64,000 nucleotides of DNA. It comes from Pyxidicoccus parkwaysis (GTDB lineage: Bacteria > Myxococcota > Myxococcia > Myxococcales > Myxococcaceae). The notes beneath the pieces are model-generated. The model did not search any database. It was not told the DNA's origin and saw only the letters and a list, made by a program, of their open reading frames with translations. Below, in pieces: positions 50,679-61,056 of this stretch. A program made the translations under genes and the position numbers. The first letter of the stretch is position 1, and the number at the start of each line of letters is the position of its first letter. The DNA is taken from assembly GCF_017301735.1 (NCBI RefSeq), contig NZ_CP071090.1, positions 9,228,001 to 9,292,000 on the forward strand. The letters are read 5' to 3'.

Positions 50679-51524
50679 ATGCACGCCCACGCGCCCGCCG
50701 AGGCACCCACCCGCGCCGGACGCGCCGGCTTCGCGCGGCTCGCCTTCGAGCGCTCGGGGCCGCGCACGGTGGTGCGCACGGCGCTGGCCCACAGTCCGCT
50801 GCGGCTGCTCACGCCGCGCAACCATGGCCATGCCGCGTGGGCGTACACCAGCTCACTGGGCGGTGGGCTGGTGGACGGGGACCATGTCTCGCTGGAGGTG
50901 GACGTGGCACCGGGCGCCTCGGCGCTGCTCTCCACGCAGGGGGCCAACCGCGTCTACCGCTCGCCCCGGGGCTGCCGCAGTGACTTCTCCGCCCACGTGG
51001 GAGAAGGCGCGCTGCTCGCCGTGGTGCCGGACCCCACGGTGTGCTTCACCGGCGCGCGGTATGCGCAGACCTTCGACTTGCGCCTGCACTCCGGTGCCTC
51101 GCTCGTCTTCATGGACCTCGTCACCTCCGGCCGCGAGGCCAGCGGTGAGCGCTGGGCCTTCACGCACTACACGTCCACGCTGCGCGTCCACGTGGACGGC
51201 CGCGCCCGCGTGGACGAGCGCTGGATGCTGGACCCGACGCACGGGCCGCTCCCGGAGCGGCTGGGACGGTTCAACGCGCTGGCCTCCGTGCTGCTGCTGG
51301 GCCCGGCACTGGCCTCTGCTCGCGAGGCCCTGTCCGCGCAATTCTCCGCGCTGCCCGTGACGAATCGCGCTGCGCTCATTCCTTCAGTCAGCCAGTTGGG
51401 CAATGACGGACTGCTGCTGCGCGCCGCCGCTGTCTCCGTGGAGGAGCTGCTACGCGCCACCCGCGCGTGGCTGTCCTTCCTGCCGCCGCTGCTCGGCGAC
51501 GACCCGTGGGCTCGGCGCGTATGA
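50679..51524 (+). CDS. ureD: Urease accessory protein UreD (UreH)
   Basis: 281 residues, normal for UreD, a scaffold that binds urease apoprotein and, with UreF and UreG, delivers nickel. Recognisable features: LLTPRNHGHAAWAYTSSLGGGLVDGDHVSLEVDVAPGA (cf. GGGxxxGDxLxxxVxxxxGA), LLSTQGANRVYRS, and DLVTSGREASGERWAF near 150. It is the first gene of the urease operon. The 291 bp before it (50388-50678) contain the divergent promoters and a TGCAATCCCG motif at 50458-50467. Confidence 0.93.
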   Translation: MHAHAPAEAPTRAGRAGFARLAFERSGPRTVVRTALAHSPLRLLTPRNHGHAAWAYTSSLGGGLVDGDHVSLEVDVAPGASALLSTQGANRVYRSPRGCRSDFSAHVGEGALLAVVPDPTVCFTGARYAQTFDLRLHSGASLVFMDLVTSGREASGERWAFTHYTSTLRVHVDGRARVDERWMLDPTHGPLPERLGRFNALASVLLLGPALASAREALSAQFSALPVTNRAALIPSVSQLGNDGLLLRAAAVSVEELLRATRAWLSFLPPLLGDDPWARRV

Positions 51525-51683
51525 AGACCACGGCCCTACCCGGCACGTGATGAGCCTTCTCCGCGTGCGCCCGTCACTGGATGCAACAGGCGCCCGGCAT
51601 TGACACCCACACCCATCGCAATTCAGCATTCACGCAACGTGTGACACGCATTCCATTCCAGTCACATGCGAGAGGGGCGGGGG

Positions 51684-51815
51684 ATGACGTTCATCGAACA
51701 GGCATTCGGGCTGAGTCCCGACAATGGCTCGGGCCTCACCGAGCTGGCGCTCGTGCTCGTGGCGCTGCTCGCAGTGGCGCTCTTCGTACTGCGGCGACGG
51801 GCCGCTTCCGCGTAG
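51684..51815 (+). CDS. Small single-span membrane protein in the urease operon
   Basis: 43 residues from ATG 51684, preceded by AGAGGGGCGGGGG. It has a polar N-terminus (MTFIEQAFGLSPDNGSGL), one membrane span (ELALVLVALLAVALFVL) and a cytoplasmic RRRAASA tail. Codon use is typical of the genome. The organisation (short extracellular part, span, Arg cluster) suggests an Nout-Cin protein. It lies between ureD and ureAB in the same direction; a role in urease or urea/nickel transport is a guess. Confidence 0.6.
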   Translation: MTFIEQAFGLSPDNGSGLTELALVLVALLAVALFVLRRRAASA

Positions 51816-51982
51816 CGCAAGGCTGCTTTCGAGCAACACAGTGGAGGACGCCAGCGGCGCCGGGGCACTCCTGCATCCAGAGCGAGACGTCGAATGGCAC
51901 AGCCTCGACTATTGAGCACACGCCACGCGTCCCATCCGGCTTGCACTGGAAGCGCCTGACGCAACGCACTAGCGTACGCGCC

Positions 51983-52749
51983 GTGCACCTCTCCCCCCGT
52001 GACGTGGACAAGCTCCTGCTGCACCAGGCTGGCTTCCTCGCGCAGAAGCGCCTCGCGCGAGGCGTCCGGCTCAACTATCCGGAAGCGGTGGCGCTCATCG
52101 CCACGCAGCTCCTGGAGTTCATCCGCGACGGCCGTGGCGTGGCCGAGCTGATGGACCTCGGCCGCCGCCTCCTCGGCCGCGCGCAGGTGATGGAGGGCGT
52201 GCCGGAGTTGCTCGCCGAGGTGCAGGTGGAAGGCACCTTCCCGGACGGCTCCAAGCTCGTCACCGTGCACCACCCCGTCGTCGCCGAGCACGGTGATTTG
52301 GAGCTCGCCCTCTACGGCAGCTTCCTCCCGGTGCCTCCGCGCGAGCGCTTCACCGTGCCCGTGCAGACGCAGGCCGGCCCGCCCGGCGAGGTGCGTGTGC
52401 AGCCCGGCGAGCTGGTCCTCAACGACGGACGCGACAGCATCTCCCTGCGCGTGACGCACAAGGGAGACCGCCCCATCCAGGTGGGCAGCCACTACCCCTT
52501 CTTCGAGACGAACCGCGCGCTCGTCTTCGACCGGGCGAAGGCCTACGGCCGGCGCCTCGACATCCCCGCGGGCACGGCCGTGCGCTTCGAGCCGGGCGAG
52601 AGCAAGACGGTGCAGCTCGTCTCCATCGCCGGAGACGCCGTGGTCCACGGCGGCAACGCGCTGGGCAGCGGGAAGGTGTCCCCCGAGGGCCGCGAGCGCG
52701 CCATGAACGCGGTGCGCGCGCAGGGCTTCGGCCACCAGGAGGAAGGCTC

Positions 52750-52753
<4 letters not shown>
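51983..52753 (+). CDS. ureAB: Urease gamma-beta fusion subunit
   Basis: 256 residues from GTG 51983. The N-terminal ~100 residues are urease gamma (LSPRDVDKLLLHQAGFLAQKRLARGVRLNYPEAVALIATQLLEFIRDGR, VPELLAEVQVEGTFPDGSKLVTVHHP). The remainder is beta (PGEVRVQPGELVLNDGRDSISLRVTHKGDRPIQVGSHYPFFETN...LDIPAGTAVRFEPGE). The fusion resembles Helicobacter UreA. It overlaps ureC by 4 bp. Part of the (alpha-beta-gamma)3 cytoplasmic enzyme. Confidence 0.94.
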
Positions 52754-54465
<1,712 letters not shown>

Positions 54466-54475
54466 GGAACGGCGC

Positions 54476-55138
54476 ATGGGCGCGTCTTGGAAGGTGTTGC
54501 AGCTCGCGGACTCGGGCTTTCCCACCGGGGGCTTCGCGCACTCGGCGGGGCTGGAAGCCGCCGTGCAGCAGGGTGAGGTGCGCGGCGCCACCGAGCTGCG
54601 GCGCTTCGTGCGCGAGCTGCTCTGGCAGGCGGGCCACGGCGCGCTGCCGCTGCTCTCCGCGGCGCACCGCGAGCCCACTTCCCTGCCCGCACTGGACGCG
54701 CGCGCGAACGCGTTCCTCACCAGCCACGTGGCCAACCGCGCCAGCCGCACACAGGGCCGAGCCTTCCTGGACACCTGCGCGCGCATCTTCCCCACGCCGG
54801 TGGCGCCGCTGCGCGAGGCGGCCCGCGCGGACAAGCTGTGCTTCCACCACGCCCCCGTCTTCGGCGCGGTGCTGCGCGCGCTGGAGGTGGCGCTGCCGGA
54901 CGCGCAGGCGCTCTTCCTGTCCCTGACGCTGCGGGGCACGCTGTCCGCGGCGGTGCGGCTGGGCATCGTCGGCACGCACGAGTCCCACCAGCTCCAGCAC
55001 CAGGCCACGCCGCTGTTGGACGCCGTGTTGGAGCAATGCGCCGCGCTGGACGTGGACGCGCTGGCGCAGCCGTCTCCCCTATTGGATTTGCTCGGCTCCA
55101 CGCACGACCGGCTCTATTCGAGGCTCTTCCTGTCCTGA
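54476..55138 (+). CDS. ureF: Urease accessory protein UreF
   Basis: 220 residues, all-helical UreF fold. The conserved N-terminal motif is LQLADSGFPTGGFAHSAGLEAAVQQGEV. The C-terminal half carries GTLSAAVRLGIVGTHESHQLQHQATPLL. With UreD and UreG it forms the activation complex and checks GTPase activity during nickel insertion. Confidence 0.94.
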   Translation: MGASWKVLQLADSGFPTGGFAHSAGLEAAVQQGEVRGATELRRFVRELLWQAGHGALPLLSAAHREPTSLPALDARANAFLTSHVANRASRTQGRAFLDTCARIFPTPVAPLREAARADKLCFHHAPVFGAVLRALEVALPDAQALFLSLTLRGTLSAAVRLGIVGTHESHQLQHQATPLLDAVLEQCAALDVDALAQPSPLLDLLGSTHDRLYSRLFLS

Positions 55139-55148
55139 GGTGACGCAC

Positions 55149-55871
55149 ATGCACGACGACCACCGCGGCCACGGCCACGACGACCATGACCACGAGCACG
55201 AGGAGTGGGACCACCCGGGCCACTTCGACGAGCGCGAGGAGCCGAAGAAGCGCGACTACAAGTCACGCGCGTTCACCATCGGCATCGGCGGGCCGGTGGG
55301 CAGCGGGAAGACGGCGCTGGTGCTGGCCCTGTGCCGCAAGCTGAGAGACCGCGTGCGCCTGGGCGTCGTCACCAACGACATCTTCACCAAGGAGGACGCC
55401 GAGTTCCTCGTGCGCAACCAGGCCCTCTCCCCCGAGCGCATCAAGGCGGTGGAGACGGGCGGCTGCCCCCACGCGGCCATCCGCGAGGACATCAGCCACA
55501 ACCTGATGGCGCTGGAGCAGCTCATGGAGGAGCTGAGCCCGGAGCTGCTCATCGTGGAGAGCGGCGGTGACAACCTGGCGGCGCAGTACAGCCGCGAACT
55601 GGCGGACTACACCGTGTACGTCATCGACGTGGCCGGCGGAGACAAGGTGCCGCGCAAGGGCGGCCCCGGAATCACCCAGTCAGATTTGCTCATCATCAAC
55701 AAGACGGACCTGGCGCCACATGTGGGTGCGGACCTGGGCGTCATGGAGCGCGACGCGAAGAAGATGCGCGGCAGCGGGCCCTTCGTCTTCACCCAGGTGA
55801 CCCGGGGCGTAGGCCTGGACGAGGTGGTGGAGCACCTGCTCGGTGCGTGGCGGCAGCGCACCGCCGCCTGA
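55149..55871 (+). CDS. ureG: Urease accessory GTPase UreG with His-rich N-terminus
   Basis: 240 residues from ATG 55149 (GAGGTG upstream; a GTG at 55140 is less likely). The first 25 residues contain nine His and would bind Ni or Zn. The G domain has the P-loop GGPVGSGKT (47-55), the metal-binding CPH in ETGGCPHAAIR, ESGGDNLAAQY and the NKTDL base motif. The GTPase passes nickel to urease. No ureE is seen in the operon, so the His-rich tail may replace the UreE nickel store. Confidence 0.94.
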   Translation: MHDDHRGHGHDDHDHEHEEWDHPGHFDEREEPKKRDYKSRAFTIGIGGPVGSGKTALVLALCRKLRDRVRLGVVTNDIFTKEDAEFLVRNQALSPERIKAVETGGCPHAAIREDISHNLMALEQLMEELSPELLIVESGGDNLAAQYSRELADYTVYVIDVAGGDKVPRKGGPGITQSDLLIINKTDLAPHVGADLGVMERDAKKMRGSGPFVFTQVTRGVGLDEVVEHLLGAWRQRTAA

Positions 55872-56016
55872 GGACCGACGCGCCCCTCCATCGACGCCCG
55901 GTGTACGAGCGGCCGGGCAGGCCCGCCCCCCCGCGTTCCCCCCGGACGCGGGCCGCGTCCACCCTGGACGCACCGCTGTACCCCTCCGTAACGCGCGCCT
56001 CGAAAAGCGGACCGGC

Positions 56017-56037
56017 ATACGGGCTGCAATCCCGTAT
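56017..56037. promoter_or_regulatory. Perfect inverted repeat, possible operator
   Basis: ATACGGG, seven bases, CCCGTAT (56017-56037), 41 bp before the start of the 177-residue gene. The right half continues the motif TGCAATCCCGTATACCG, of which a close version (TGCAATCCCGATACCG) lies upstream of ureD at 50458. A shared regulator site is possible. Confidence 0.4.
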
Positions 56038-56077
56038 ACCGTTGCGGCCCCGACTGCCGTCCGCCCCGAGGTCCACC

Positions 56078-56611
56078 ATGTCGCTCTCCACTTCCGGCCG
56101 CACCCGCCCCTGGCGCCTCCGAGGACGACCGCTGCTCTACGAGGTGACGCTCGGCGGCAGGCCCTCGGAAGACGCCACCGCGTCGCAGGTGCCACCGGAG
56201 CTCGTGAGCTGGCACCTGGACCACTGGCTGACGTGCGCGCGAGGCACGCTGCTGGAGATGTTCGCGGCGCTCGGCGGCTCGCTGCCGTGGTCGCTCACGT
56301 CCCTGGAGCGCAGCCGGAATGACCGGCTCGTCCGCGAGCGGCTGGCCCGCGCCTTCGAGCTGGGGGAATTGGTGGCGTTCCGCGTCGAGGAGACGGTGGG
56401 CGCGTGGACCTGGCCGGAGCCCGAGCCCCTGCGTCCAGAGCCTCCCGCGCCCCGTCCGGCGCGCGAGGAGGAGGCGCCGTTCGCCGAGCCCGCGATGCAG
56501 GCCCTCGCCCTCAAGCGCGCCGCCGAGCAGGGCGTGCCCTTCTGCGAGGAGTGCGAGAAGCGCAAGCGCCAGCGGGAACAGGAGCAGAAGCAGAAGCGGG
56601 AGGCCGCGTGA
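56078..56611 (+). CDS. Hypothetical protein coupled to DUF4123 gene
   Basis: 177 residues from ATG 56078. The N-terminal part (WRLRGRPLLYEVTLGG, WHLDHWLTCARGTLLEMFAALGGSLPW, RLARAFELGELVAFRVEETVG) is a small domain that I do not recognise, in the style of type VI accessory proteins. A Pro/Glu-rich linker and a final CEECEKRKR motif (a CxxC) with a Lys/Gln-rich tail follow. The last 4 bp overlap the DUF4123 gene start (GTGA), so the two act together. Confidence 0.75.
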   Translation: MSLSTSGRTRPWRLRGRPLLYEVTLGGRPSEDATASQVPPELVSWHLDHWLTCARGTLLEMFAALGGSLPWSLTSLERSRNDRLVRERLARAFELGELVAFRVEETVGAWTWPEPEPLRPEPPAPRPAREEEAPFAEPAMQALALKRAAEQGVPFCEECEKRKRQREQEQKQKREAA

Positions 56612-57168
56612 GCGACCCGGTCGCCGCGCTGCTCCGCGTCTTCGCCGAGGAGGCCGCGCGCGCACCCGGCACGCAGCTCTACGCCATCCTCGACGGGGCA
56701 CGGGACTCGCGCGTCCACCGGCGGGTGCTGGACGGCCGCTTCGCGCACAGCTGCCTCTACGCGGGGAAGCTGCCGCCGGAGCTCATCGAGGTGGCCCCCT
56801 ACCTCGTCCGGCTGGAGCCGGACCACCCCCTGGCCATGGCCCTGCTGGCCGAGGCCTGGGGCAACAGCTGGGGCATCTTCCTGCGCGCCCGCCCGGGCCT
56901 GGAGCCGCTGCGCAAGCACTTCCGCCGCTTCCTCAAGGTGCGCGACGAGCAGGGCAAGTCCCTGGTGTTCCGCTACTACGACCCACGCGTGCTGCGCGTC
57001 TACCTCCCCACCTGCACCGCCGTGGAGCTGGACTTCCTCTTCGGCGACGTCCTCCAGCTCTACGCCGAGTCCGAACGCGGCGACGCACTGCTCGCCTACT
57101 CGCGCGAGGGTGGCCAGCTCACACGCAGGACGCTGCCCCTGTGGAGCGCCCCGCGCGTGGAGGCGTGA
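56608..57168 (+). CDS. DUF4123 protein (type VI secretion adaptor-like)
   Basis: 186 residues from GTG 56608. The DUF4123 pattern is TQLYAILDGARD at the start, APYLVRLEPDHPLAMALLAEAWGNSWGIFL in the middle and FRYYDPRVLRVYLP before the C-terminal strands. DUF4123 proteins (Tap/TEC) load effectors onto VgrG in type VI secretion. No VgrG, PAAR or effector gene is adjacent; only the coupled upstream gene is. It could serve a distant cluster. Confidence 0.85.
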   Translation: MSDPVAALLRVFAEEAARAPGTQLYAILDGARDSRVHRRVLDGRFAHSCLYAGKLPPELIEVAPYLVRLEPDHPLAMALLAEAWGNSWGIFLRARPGLEPLRKHFRRFLKVRDEQGKSLVFRYYDPRVLRVYLPTCTAVELDFLFGDVLQLYAESERGDALLAYSREGGQLTRRTLPLWSAPRVEA

Positions 57169-57169
57169 C

Positions 57170-58426
57170 TCAGCGCTGGCGGATGGCGCGCACTTTGATG
57201 TTGAGGCGCGACTCCGGGGTGGTCGCGAGGATGCGCTCACACATCGCCCCGTTGAAGAGCACGCCCTTGTCCGTGAGCACCCAGGTGCCGTCACCCGAGA
57301 CGATCCGCTCCCCCTCGACGTAGACGGCCACCAGCTTCGGGTCCGAGGGAAGCTGGGACGGGTCCAGCTTGATGAGGCACGGGTCTTCCCGGCGCACGGC
57401 GTTGCTGATGTCCTCCAGGGCCTGGGCCAGCTCGGCCTGGTTGCCGGCTTGATAGAAGGTGCGCTGGCACAGGTGCGTGACGGGGTCGCACGGGTCACCC
57501 GGCCCGCAGGAGGTCTCGCCCGCCTCGCAGGTGCGGGCGAAGCCGCCGGCGCGCGCCATGGCGTCCAGCACCGCGGGGCCGTTGCCCGTCGCCGTCTCCG
57601 AGCCGAAGCCGATGACGATGGTGGTGATGTGTTTGGCGGCCAGCTCGCGCACCGCCGTCACCGACGCGTCCATGTCCAGGCAGCCCGACTTCCCCACCTG
57701 CGCGCAGCCGCTCGGCTGCGTACACCGGCACTGCGGGTCGTCATCCTCGTAGACATTCTCCGCGTTGCAGTTGGGCAACCCGTCCGTGAGCAGCACGACG
57801 AACTGCTCGCGCTGCGTGTCCTGGAGCCCGGGCAGGTCCTTCACGAAGCGCAGGCTCAGGCTCGTCGGAGTGCCGCCCCTGGGCCGCCCGGCCCCGGCAT
57901 TGGGAATCTTCTGGAGGATGTCGTTGATGGAGTTGGCATGCGCCAGCAGCGTCGCATCGTCGTCCGCCGAGGGCAGGTCCTTCTGCATGGAGGTGGACGC
58001 AGCTGACGCGGACCTGCAGAACGCCTCGAGCCCTGTCTCACTTCGCGTGTCCGGATAGGTCACCAGTCCGAAGCGGACGAGGGAGCCGGTGTCCGCGAGG
58101 AACTTCGGCGCGGCGGCCTGCAGCTCCGTCCAGCGCGTGGGACAGACGGCGGGGTTGCAGGGGAAATCGTCGAAGCAGATATCGCCATCCGGCAGCTTGC
58201 AGTCCGGGTCCGACGGGTCCACCGGCTCCGTCATGGAGCCGGAGGTGTCCACCAGCAGCATGACGTTGGGCTTGCTGTTGCGGACGTTGACGTCCTCCTC
58301 GACGGTGGTCTGCGAGATGGCGAGCGGCTCGACGCGCTCGAAGTCATAGACCTGGCAGGCTCCCGCGAGAGCGCTCACGCAAGCGCCAAAAGCAACGGCG
58401 CTCAGCAAGGTCGGTCTGGTGCGCAT
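57170..58426 (-). CDS. cglB: VWA-domain, Cys-rich lipoprotein, CglB-like adhesin
   Basis: 418 residues. The signal peptide ends at LAGAC (Cys 24). The von Willebrand A domain has a complete MIDAS start DTSGSM (residue ~60) and a later LLTDG. Seventeen Cys in the mature chain leave sixteen besides the lipidated one, enough for eight disulfides. Size and composition match Myxococcus CglB (416 aa), the surface adhesin of gliding focal adhesions; a related VWA lipoprotein of another function cannot be excluded. It is convergent with the DUF4123 gene (1 bp apart). Confidence 0.68.
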   Translation of the reverse strand: MRTRPTLLSAVAFGACVSALAGACQVYDFERVEPLAISQTTVEEDVNVRNSKPNVMLLVDTSGSMTEPVDPSDPDCKLPDGDICFDDFPCNPAVCPTRWTELQAAAPKFLADTGSLVRFGLVTYPDTRSETGLEAFCRSASAASTSMQKDLPSADDDATLLAHANSINDILQKIPNAGAGRPRGGTPTSLSLRFVKDLPGLQDTQREQFVVLLTDGLPNCNAENVYEDDDPQCRCTQPSGCAQVGKSGCLDMDASVTAVRELAAKHITTIVIGFGSETATGNGPAVLDAMARAGGFARTCEAGETSCGPGDPCDPVTHLCQRTFYQAGNQAELAQALEDISNAVRREDPCLIKLDPSQLPSDPKLVAVYVEGERIVSGDGTWVLTDKGVLFNGAMCERILATTPESRLNIKVRAIRQR

Positions 58427-58569
58427 GGATGATGGACTCCTTCGATTCGGCGGCCCTTGCGCGCAGCCTAGCGCGAGGTGCCTCCGGGAGCCCGTCTGTC
58501 GTGCACCGCCCGGCGATGACCACCGGATTGCAACTACACCTCACACACTCACTGGAAAGTTGCGTGAGT

Positions 58570-59127
58570 TCACGGCCCTGCCTGCTCGAAGCCGAGCGCC
58601 GCAGGCAGCACGTACCGTCCGAAGAGGGTGATGGGCAGCAGAGAGCCCGCGTCGTCGTTGTAGTGGCTGGCCGTGAAGGCCGCGGAGAGGCCGAGCGACG
58701 GCACCAGGAAGAGGTACTGGCCCCCGTTGCCGCGCGCGAAGGACACCTCCACCGCCGTGTCCTGGACGACGAAGCGCGCGTGCCACCACAGGAGCCCGTA
58801 CTGCGAATCCCCGAGCGGGCCGAGCGGCTGGCCCACCTCCGTCACCCACGCCTCGGACACGAGGCGCTGGCCGTTCCACGTCCCGCCGCCCACGGCGAGC
58901 GCGCCCACCTTCAGGAAGTCGCGAGGCCGCAGCCGCAGGTGCCCACCGGTGTCCGTGCCCCGCTTGCCCGCGGGCTGCCACTCGAAGTCCTTCACGCCCT
59001 CGAAGGAGGCCACGGCCCAGCCGTCCTCCAGCGCGTCGGGCGGAGAGCCGGGCCCCGTGGGCGTGCGCTTCGCGCCGCAGGAGGTCAGCAGCAACAGCAG
59101 ACACGGCAGCGAGCATTTCCAGGACAT
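58570..59127 (-). pseudogene. Serine hydrolase (beta-lactamase-like) with internal deletion
   Basis: 185 residues from ATG 59127. It keeps the lipoprotein signal (LLLLLTSCG), the start of a class-C-like serine hydrolase (ALEDGWAVAS) and then jumps to its last third (GGHLRLRPRDFLKVGALAVGGGTWNGQRLVSEAWV, QYGLLWWH). The segment with the catalytic SxxK and YxN motifs (~200 residues) is absent although the frame is open. It looks like an in-frame deletion product and should be inactive. Confidence 0.7.
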
Positions 59128-59287
59128 GGGCCTTCCAGGCGTCCCGGGCCGACCTGCCGGGGCCGACAAAGGATAGCGGCCCGGCGCGTCACTGGATTGC
59201 AATCACCATCCAGGACATGGGCGTCCCGGGCCGGCCTGCCGGGGCCGCCGTGGGAGGGCGGCCCGGCACGTCACCGGATTGCAATCA
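59119..59287. repeat. 91-bp-offset tandem duplication of an intergenic region
   Basis: 59119-59205 and 59210-59287 share CCAGGACATGGG, TCCCGGGCCGxCCTGCCGGGGCCG, GCGGCCCGGC and the palindrome GATTGCAATC. The unit spans from the start codon of the truncated hydrolase to the stop codon of the DJ-1 gene; start- and stop-like triplets are present in both copies. Confidence 0.78.
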
Positions 59288-60082
59288 TCGCGTGCCGGTG
59301 GCCTGACGCTGGGGCGTGAGCACGCGCACCAGCGCCTCGGCCACGGCGGCGGCGGACGCGGGGTTCTGCCCCGTGACGAGCCGCTCGCTCACCACCACGT
59401 GCTGCTGGAAGTTGGGGACCTTCGTTTGGTGCGCGCCGCGCTCGATGAGCTTCGACTCCAGGAGGAAGGGAACGACCTCGGTGAGCTTCACCGCGGCCTC
59501 CTCCTCGTTGGTGAAGGCGGAGACGTCCTTGCCCGCCACGAGGTAGCGGCCGTCCGGCAGCTTCGCATTCACCAGCGCCGCGGGACCGTGGCACACGGCG
59601 GCCACCGCGCCACCACGCGCGTAGAGGGTGCCGATGAGCGCGTTGATGCGCTCGTCCTTCGGCAGGTCGAACATGGTGCCGTGCCCGCCCGGCACGTAGA
59701 TGGCGTCGTACCGCGCGAGGTCCACCTGCTCCGGACGCAGCGTCGCGTCGATGCGGGCCAGTTGCTTCGCGTCGTCGAGGAAGGCGCGGTTGATGGCGTC
59801 GTCTCGCGACACGCCGTCCATGGGGGCCTTGCCGCCCTTGGGGCTGACGTAGTCCACCTCCAGGCCCGCGCGGGTGAAGACGTCGAGCGCGTGGGTGAGC
59901 TCGGACAGGTAGAAGCCCGTCTTCTTCCCGGTGTCGCCGAGGGTGTCGTGGCTGGTGAGGACGATGAGGATGCGCATGGGTTTGTTTCCTTGTGCCTGAG
60001 GAGTGGGCCGGGGGCCGGCGGCCGTGGCGAGGAGCGCTACTGCCAGCAGACCGAGCCAGCGGAGGGAGTGGGTGCCGTTCAT
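59285..60082 (-). CDS. Secreted DJ-1/PfpI-family protein
   Basis: 265 residues from ATG 60082. A signal peptide (WLGLLAVALLATAA) precedes a GATase1/DJ-1 fold of the Hsp31-like subfamily: ILIVLTSHDTLGDTGKKTGFYLSELTHAL, IYVPGGHGTMFDLP, and the nucleophile elbow AAVCHGPAAL with the catalytic Cys. Family members act as glyoxalases, chaperones or amidases. Export to the periplasm is unusual for the group. It is divergent from a LysR gene over 71 bp. Confidence 0.9.
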   Translation of the reverse strand: MNGTHSLRWLGLLAVALLATAAGPRPTPQAQGNKPMRILIVLTSHDTLGDTGKKTGFYLSELTHALDVFTRAGLEVDYVSPKGGKAPMDGVSRDDAINRAFLDDAKQLARIDATLRPEQVDLARYDAIYVPGGHGTMFDLPKDERINALIGTLYARGGAVAAVCHGPAALVNAKLPDGRYLVAGKDVSAFTNEEEAAVKLTEVVPFLLESKLIERGAHQTKVPNFQQHVVVSERLVTGQNPASAAAVAEALVRVLTPQRQATGTR

Positions 60083-60153
60083 GACGCTGCAAGGTATGAG
60101 GCGGGGACGCCGGGCGCCCATCGGGCTTCCGCCTGCGAGCGATAGGAATTTTT

Positions 60154-61056
60154 ATGGCTGACCTGGACCTGCTCCACTCGTTCCTCGCCATCTACCGGGC
60201 CGGCTCCATCTCCCGCGCGGCGGCCATGGTGCATCTCACGCAGCCGGCGCTGTCCGCGCACCTGAAGGCGCTGGAGGCGCGGCTCGGGCGGCCTCTCTTC
60301 ACGCGGAGGGCTCGCGGCGTGGTGCCGACGCCCGCCGGGCATGACCTGGCCCAGGCGGCCTCCTCGCACGTGGACGCGCTGGACACGCTGGTGGACTCGA
60401 TGCGGGCGGGCAGCTCGGCGCTGGAGGGGACGCTCTACCTGGGCGGACCGGCGGAGCTGCTGACTACGAAGGTACTTCCGGCGCTCGCTCCGCTGGTGGC
60501 CCGGGGGCTGACGCTCCAGGTGCGGCTGGATGTGGTGACGCCGCTGTTGGAGGCGCTGGGCGCGGGCGAATTGGACCTGGTGGTGGCCTCACGCAAGGTG
60601 GCCGCGCGCGGGCTGGCGTACCAGGTGCTCTATGACGAGGAGCTGGTGCTGGTGGGTGCGCCGGCCTGGGCGGAGCGGCTGCCGCGCAAGGCGCTGGAGG
60701 CAGCCGGTGGCGAGGCGCTGCTCGCGGACGTGCCGTGGCTGGCCTATGCGGGCGACCTGCCCCTGCTGCGGCGCTTCTTCCGGGATGCCTTTGGCGCCCG
60801 TGTCCGGGGAAGCGCGCGGGCCGCCGTGCCCGACTTGCGGGCGGTGATGGCGTTGGCCGAGGCGGGCGCGGGGGTGACGGTGCTGCCTCGCTACCTGAGC
60901 GAAGGGGCGTTGCAGCGCGGCTCGCTGGTGGAGCTGATGCGTCCCGCGAAGCCCGTGCTCAACCGGGTCCACCTGGCCACGCGCGAGGTGCGCGGCGTGG
61001 CGCCACGGGTGCGGGCCGCGGTGGACCTGCTGCTGCGCTCGGCGCCGGGGTGGTAG
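60154..61056 (+). CDS. LysR-family transcriptional regulator
   Basis: 300 residues (AGGA upstream). Helix-turn-helix: FLAIYRAGSISRAAAMVHLTQPALSAHLKALEARLGRPLFTRR; the effector domain follows (LYLGGPAELLTTKVLPAL, GAPAWAERLPRKALE, VTVLPRYLSEGALQRG). Divergent from the DJ-1 gene, which it probably regulates. The last 25 codons with the TAG are duplicated directly downstream. Confidence 0.93.
   Translation: MADLDLLHSFLAIYRAGSISRAAAMVHLTQPALSAHLKALEARLGRPLFTRRARGVVPTPAGHDLAQAASSHVDALDTLVDSMRAGSSALEGTLYLGGPAELLTTKVLPALAPLVARGLTLQVRLDVVTPLLEALGAGELDLVVASRKVAARGLAYQVLYDEELVLVGAPAWAERLPRKALEAAGGEALLADVPWLAYAGDLPLLRRFFRDAFGARVRGSARAAVPDLRAVMALAEAGAGVTVLPRYLSEGALQRGSLVELMRPAKPVLNRVHLATREVRGVAPRVRAAVDLLLRSAPGW

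Noticed and set aside
51599..51683. TTGACA at 51599 as a promoter for the small ORF and ureAB, and TGTGAC...GTCACA as a CRP site
   Set aside because: No acceptable -10 at 16-18 bp, and the half-site spacing (N15 or more) is wrong for CRP.
55926..55953. CCCGCGT...ACGCGGG hairpin as urease operon terminator
   Set aside because: Short stem in very GC-rich DNA with no T run; not distinguishable from chance.
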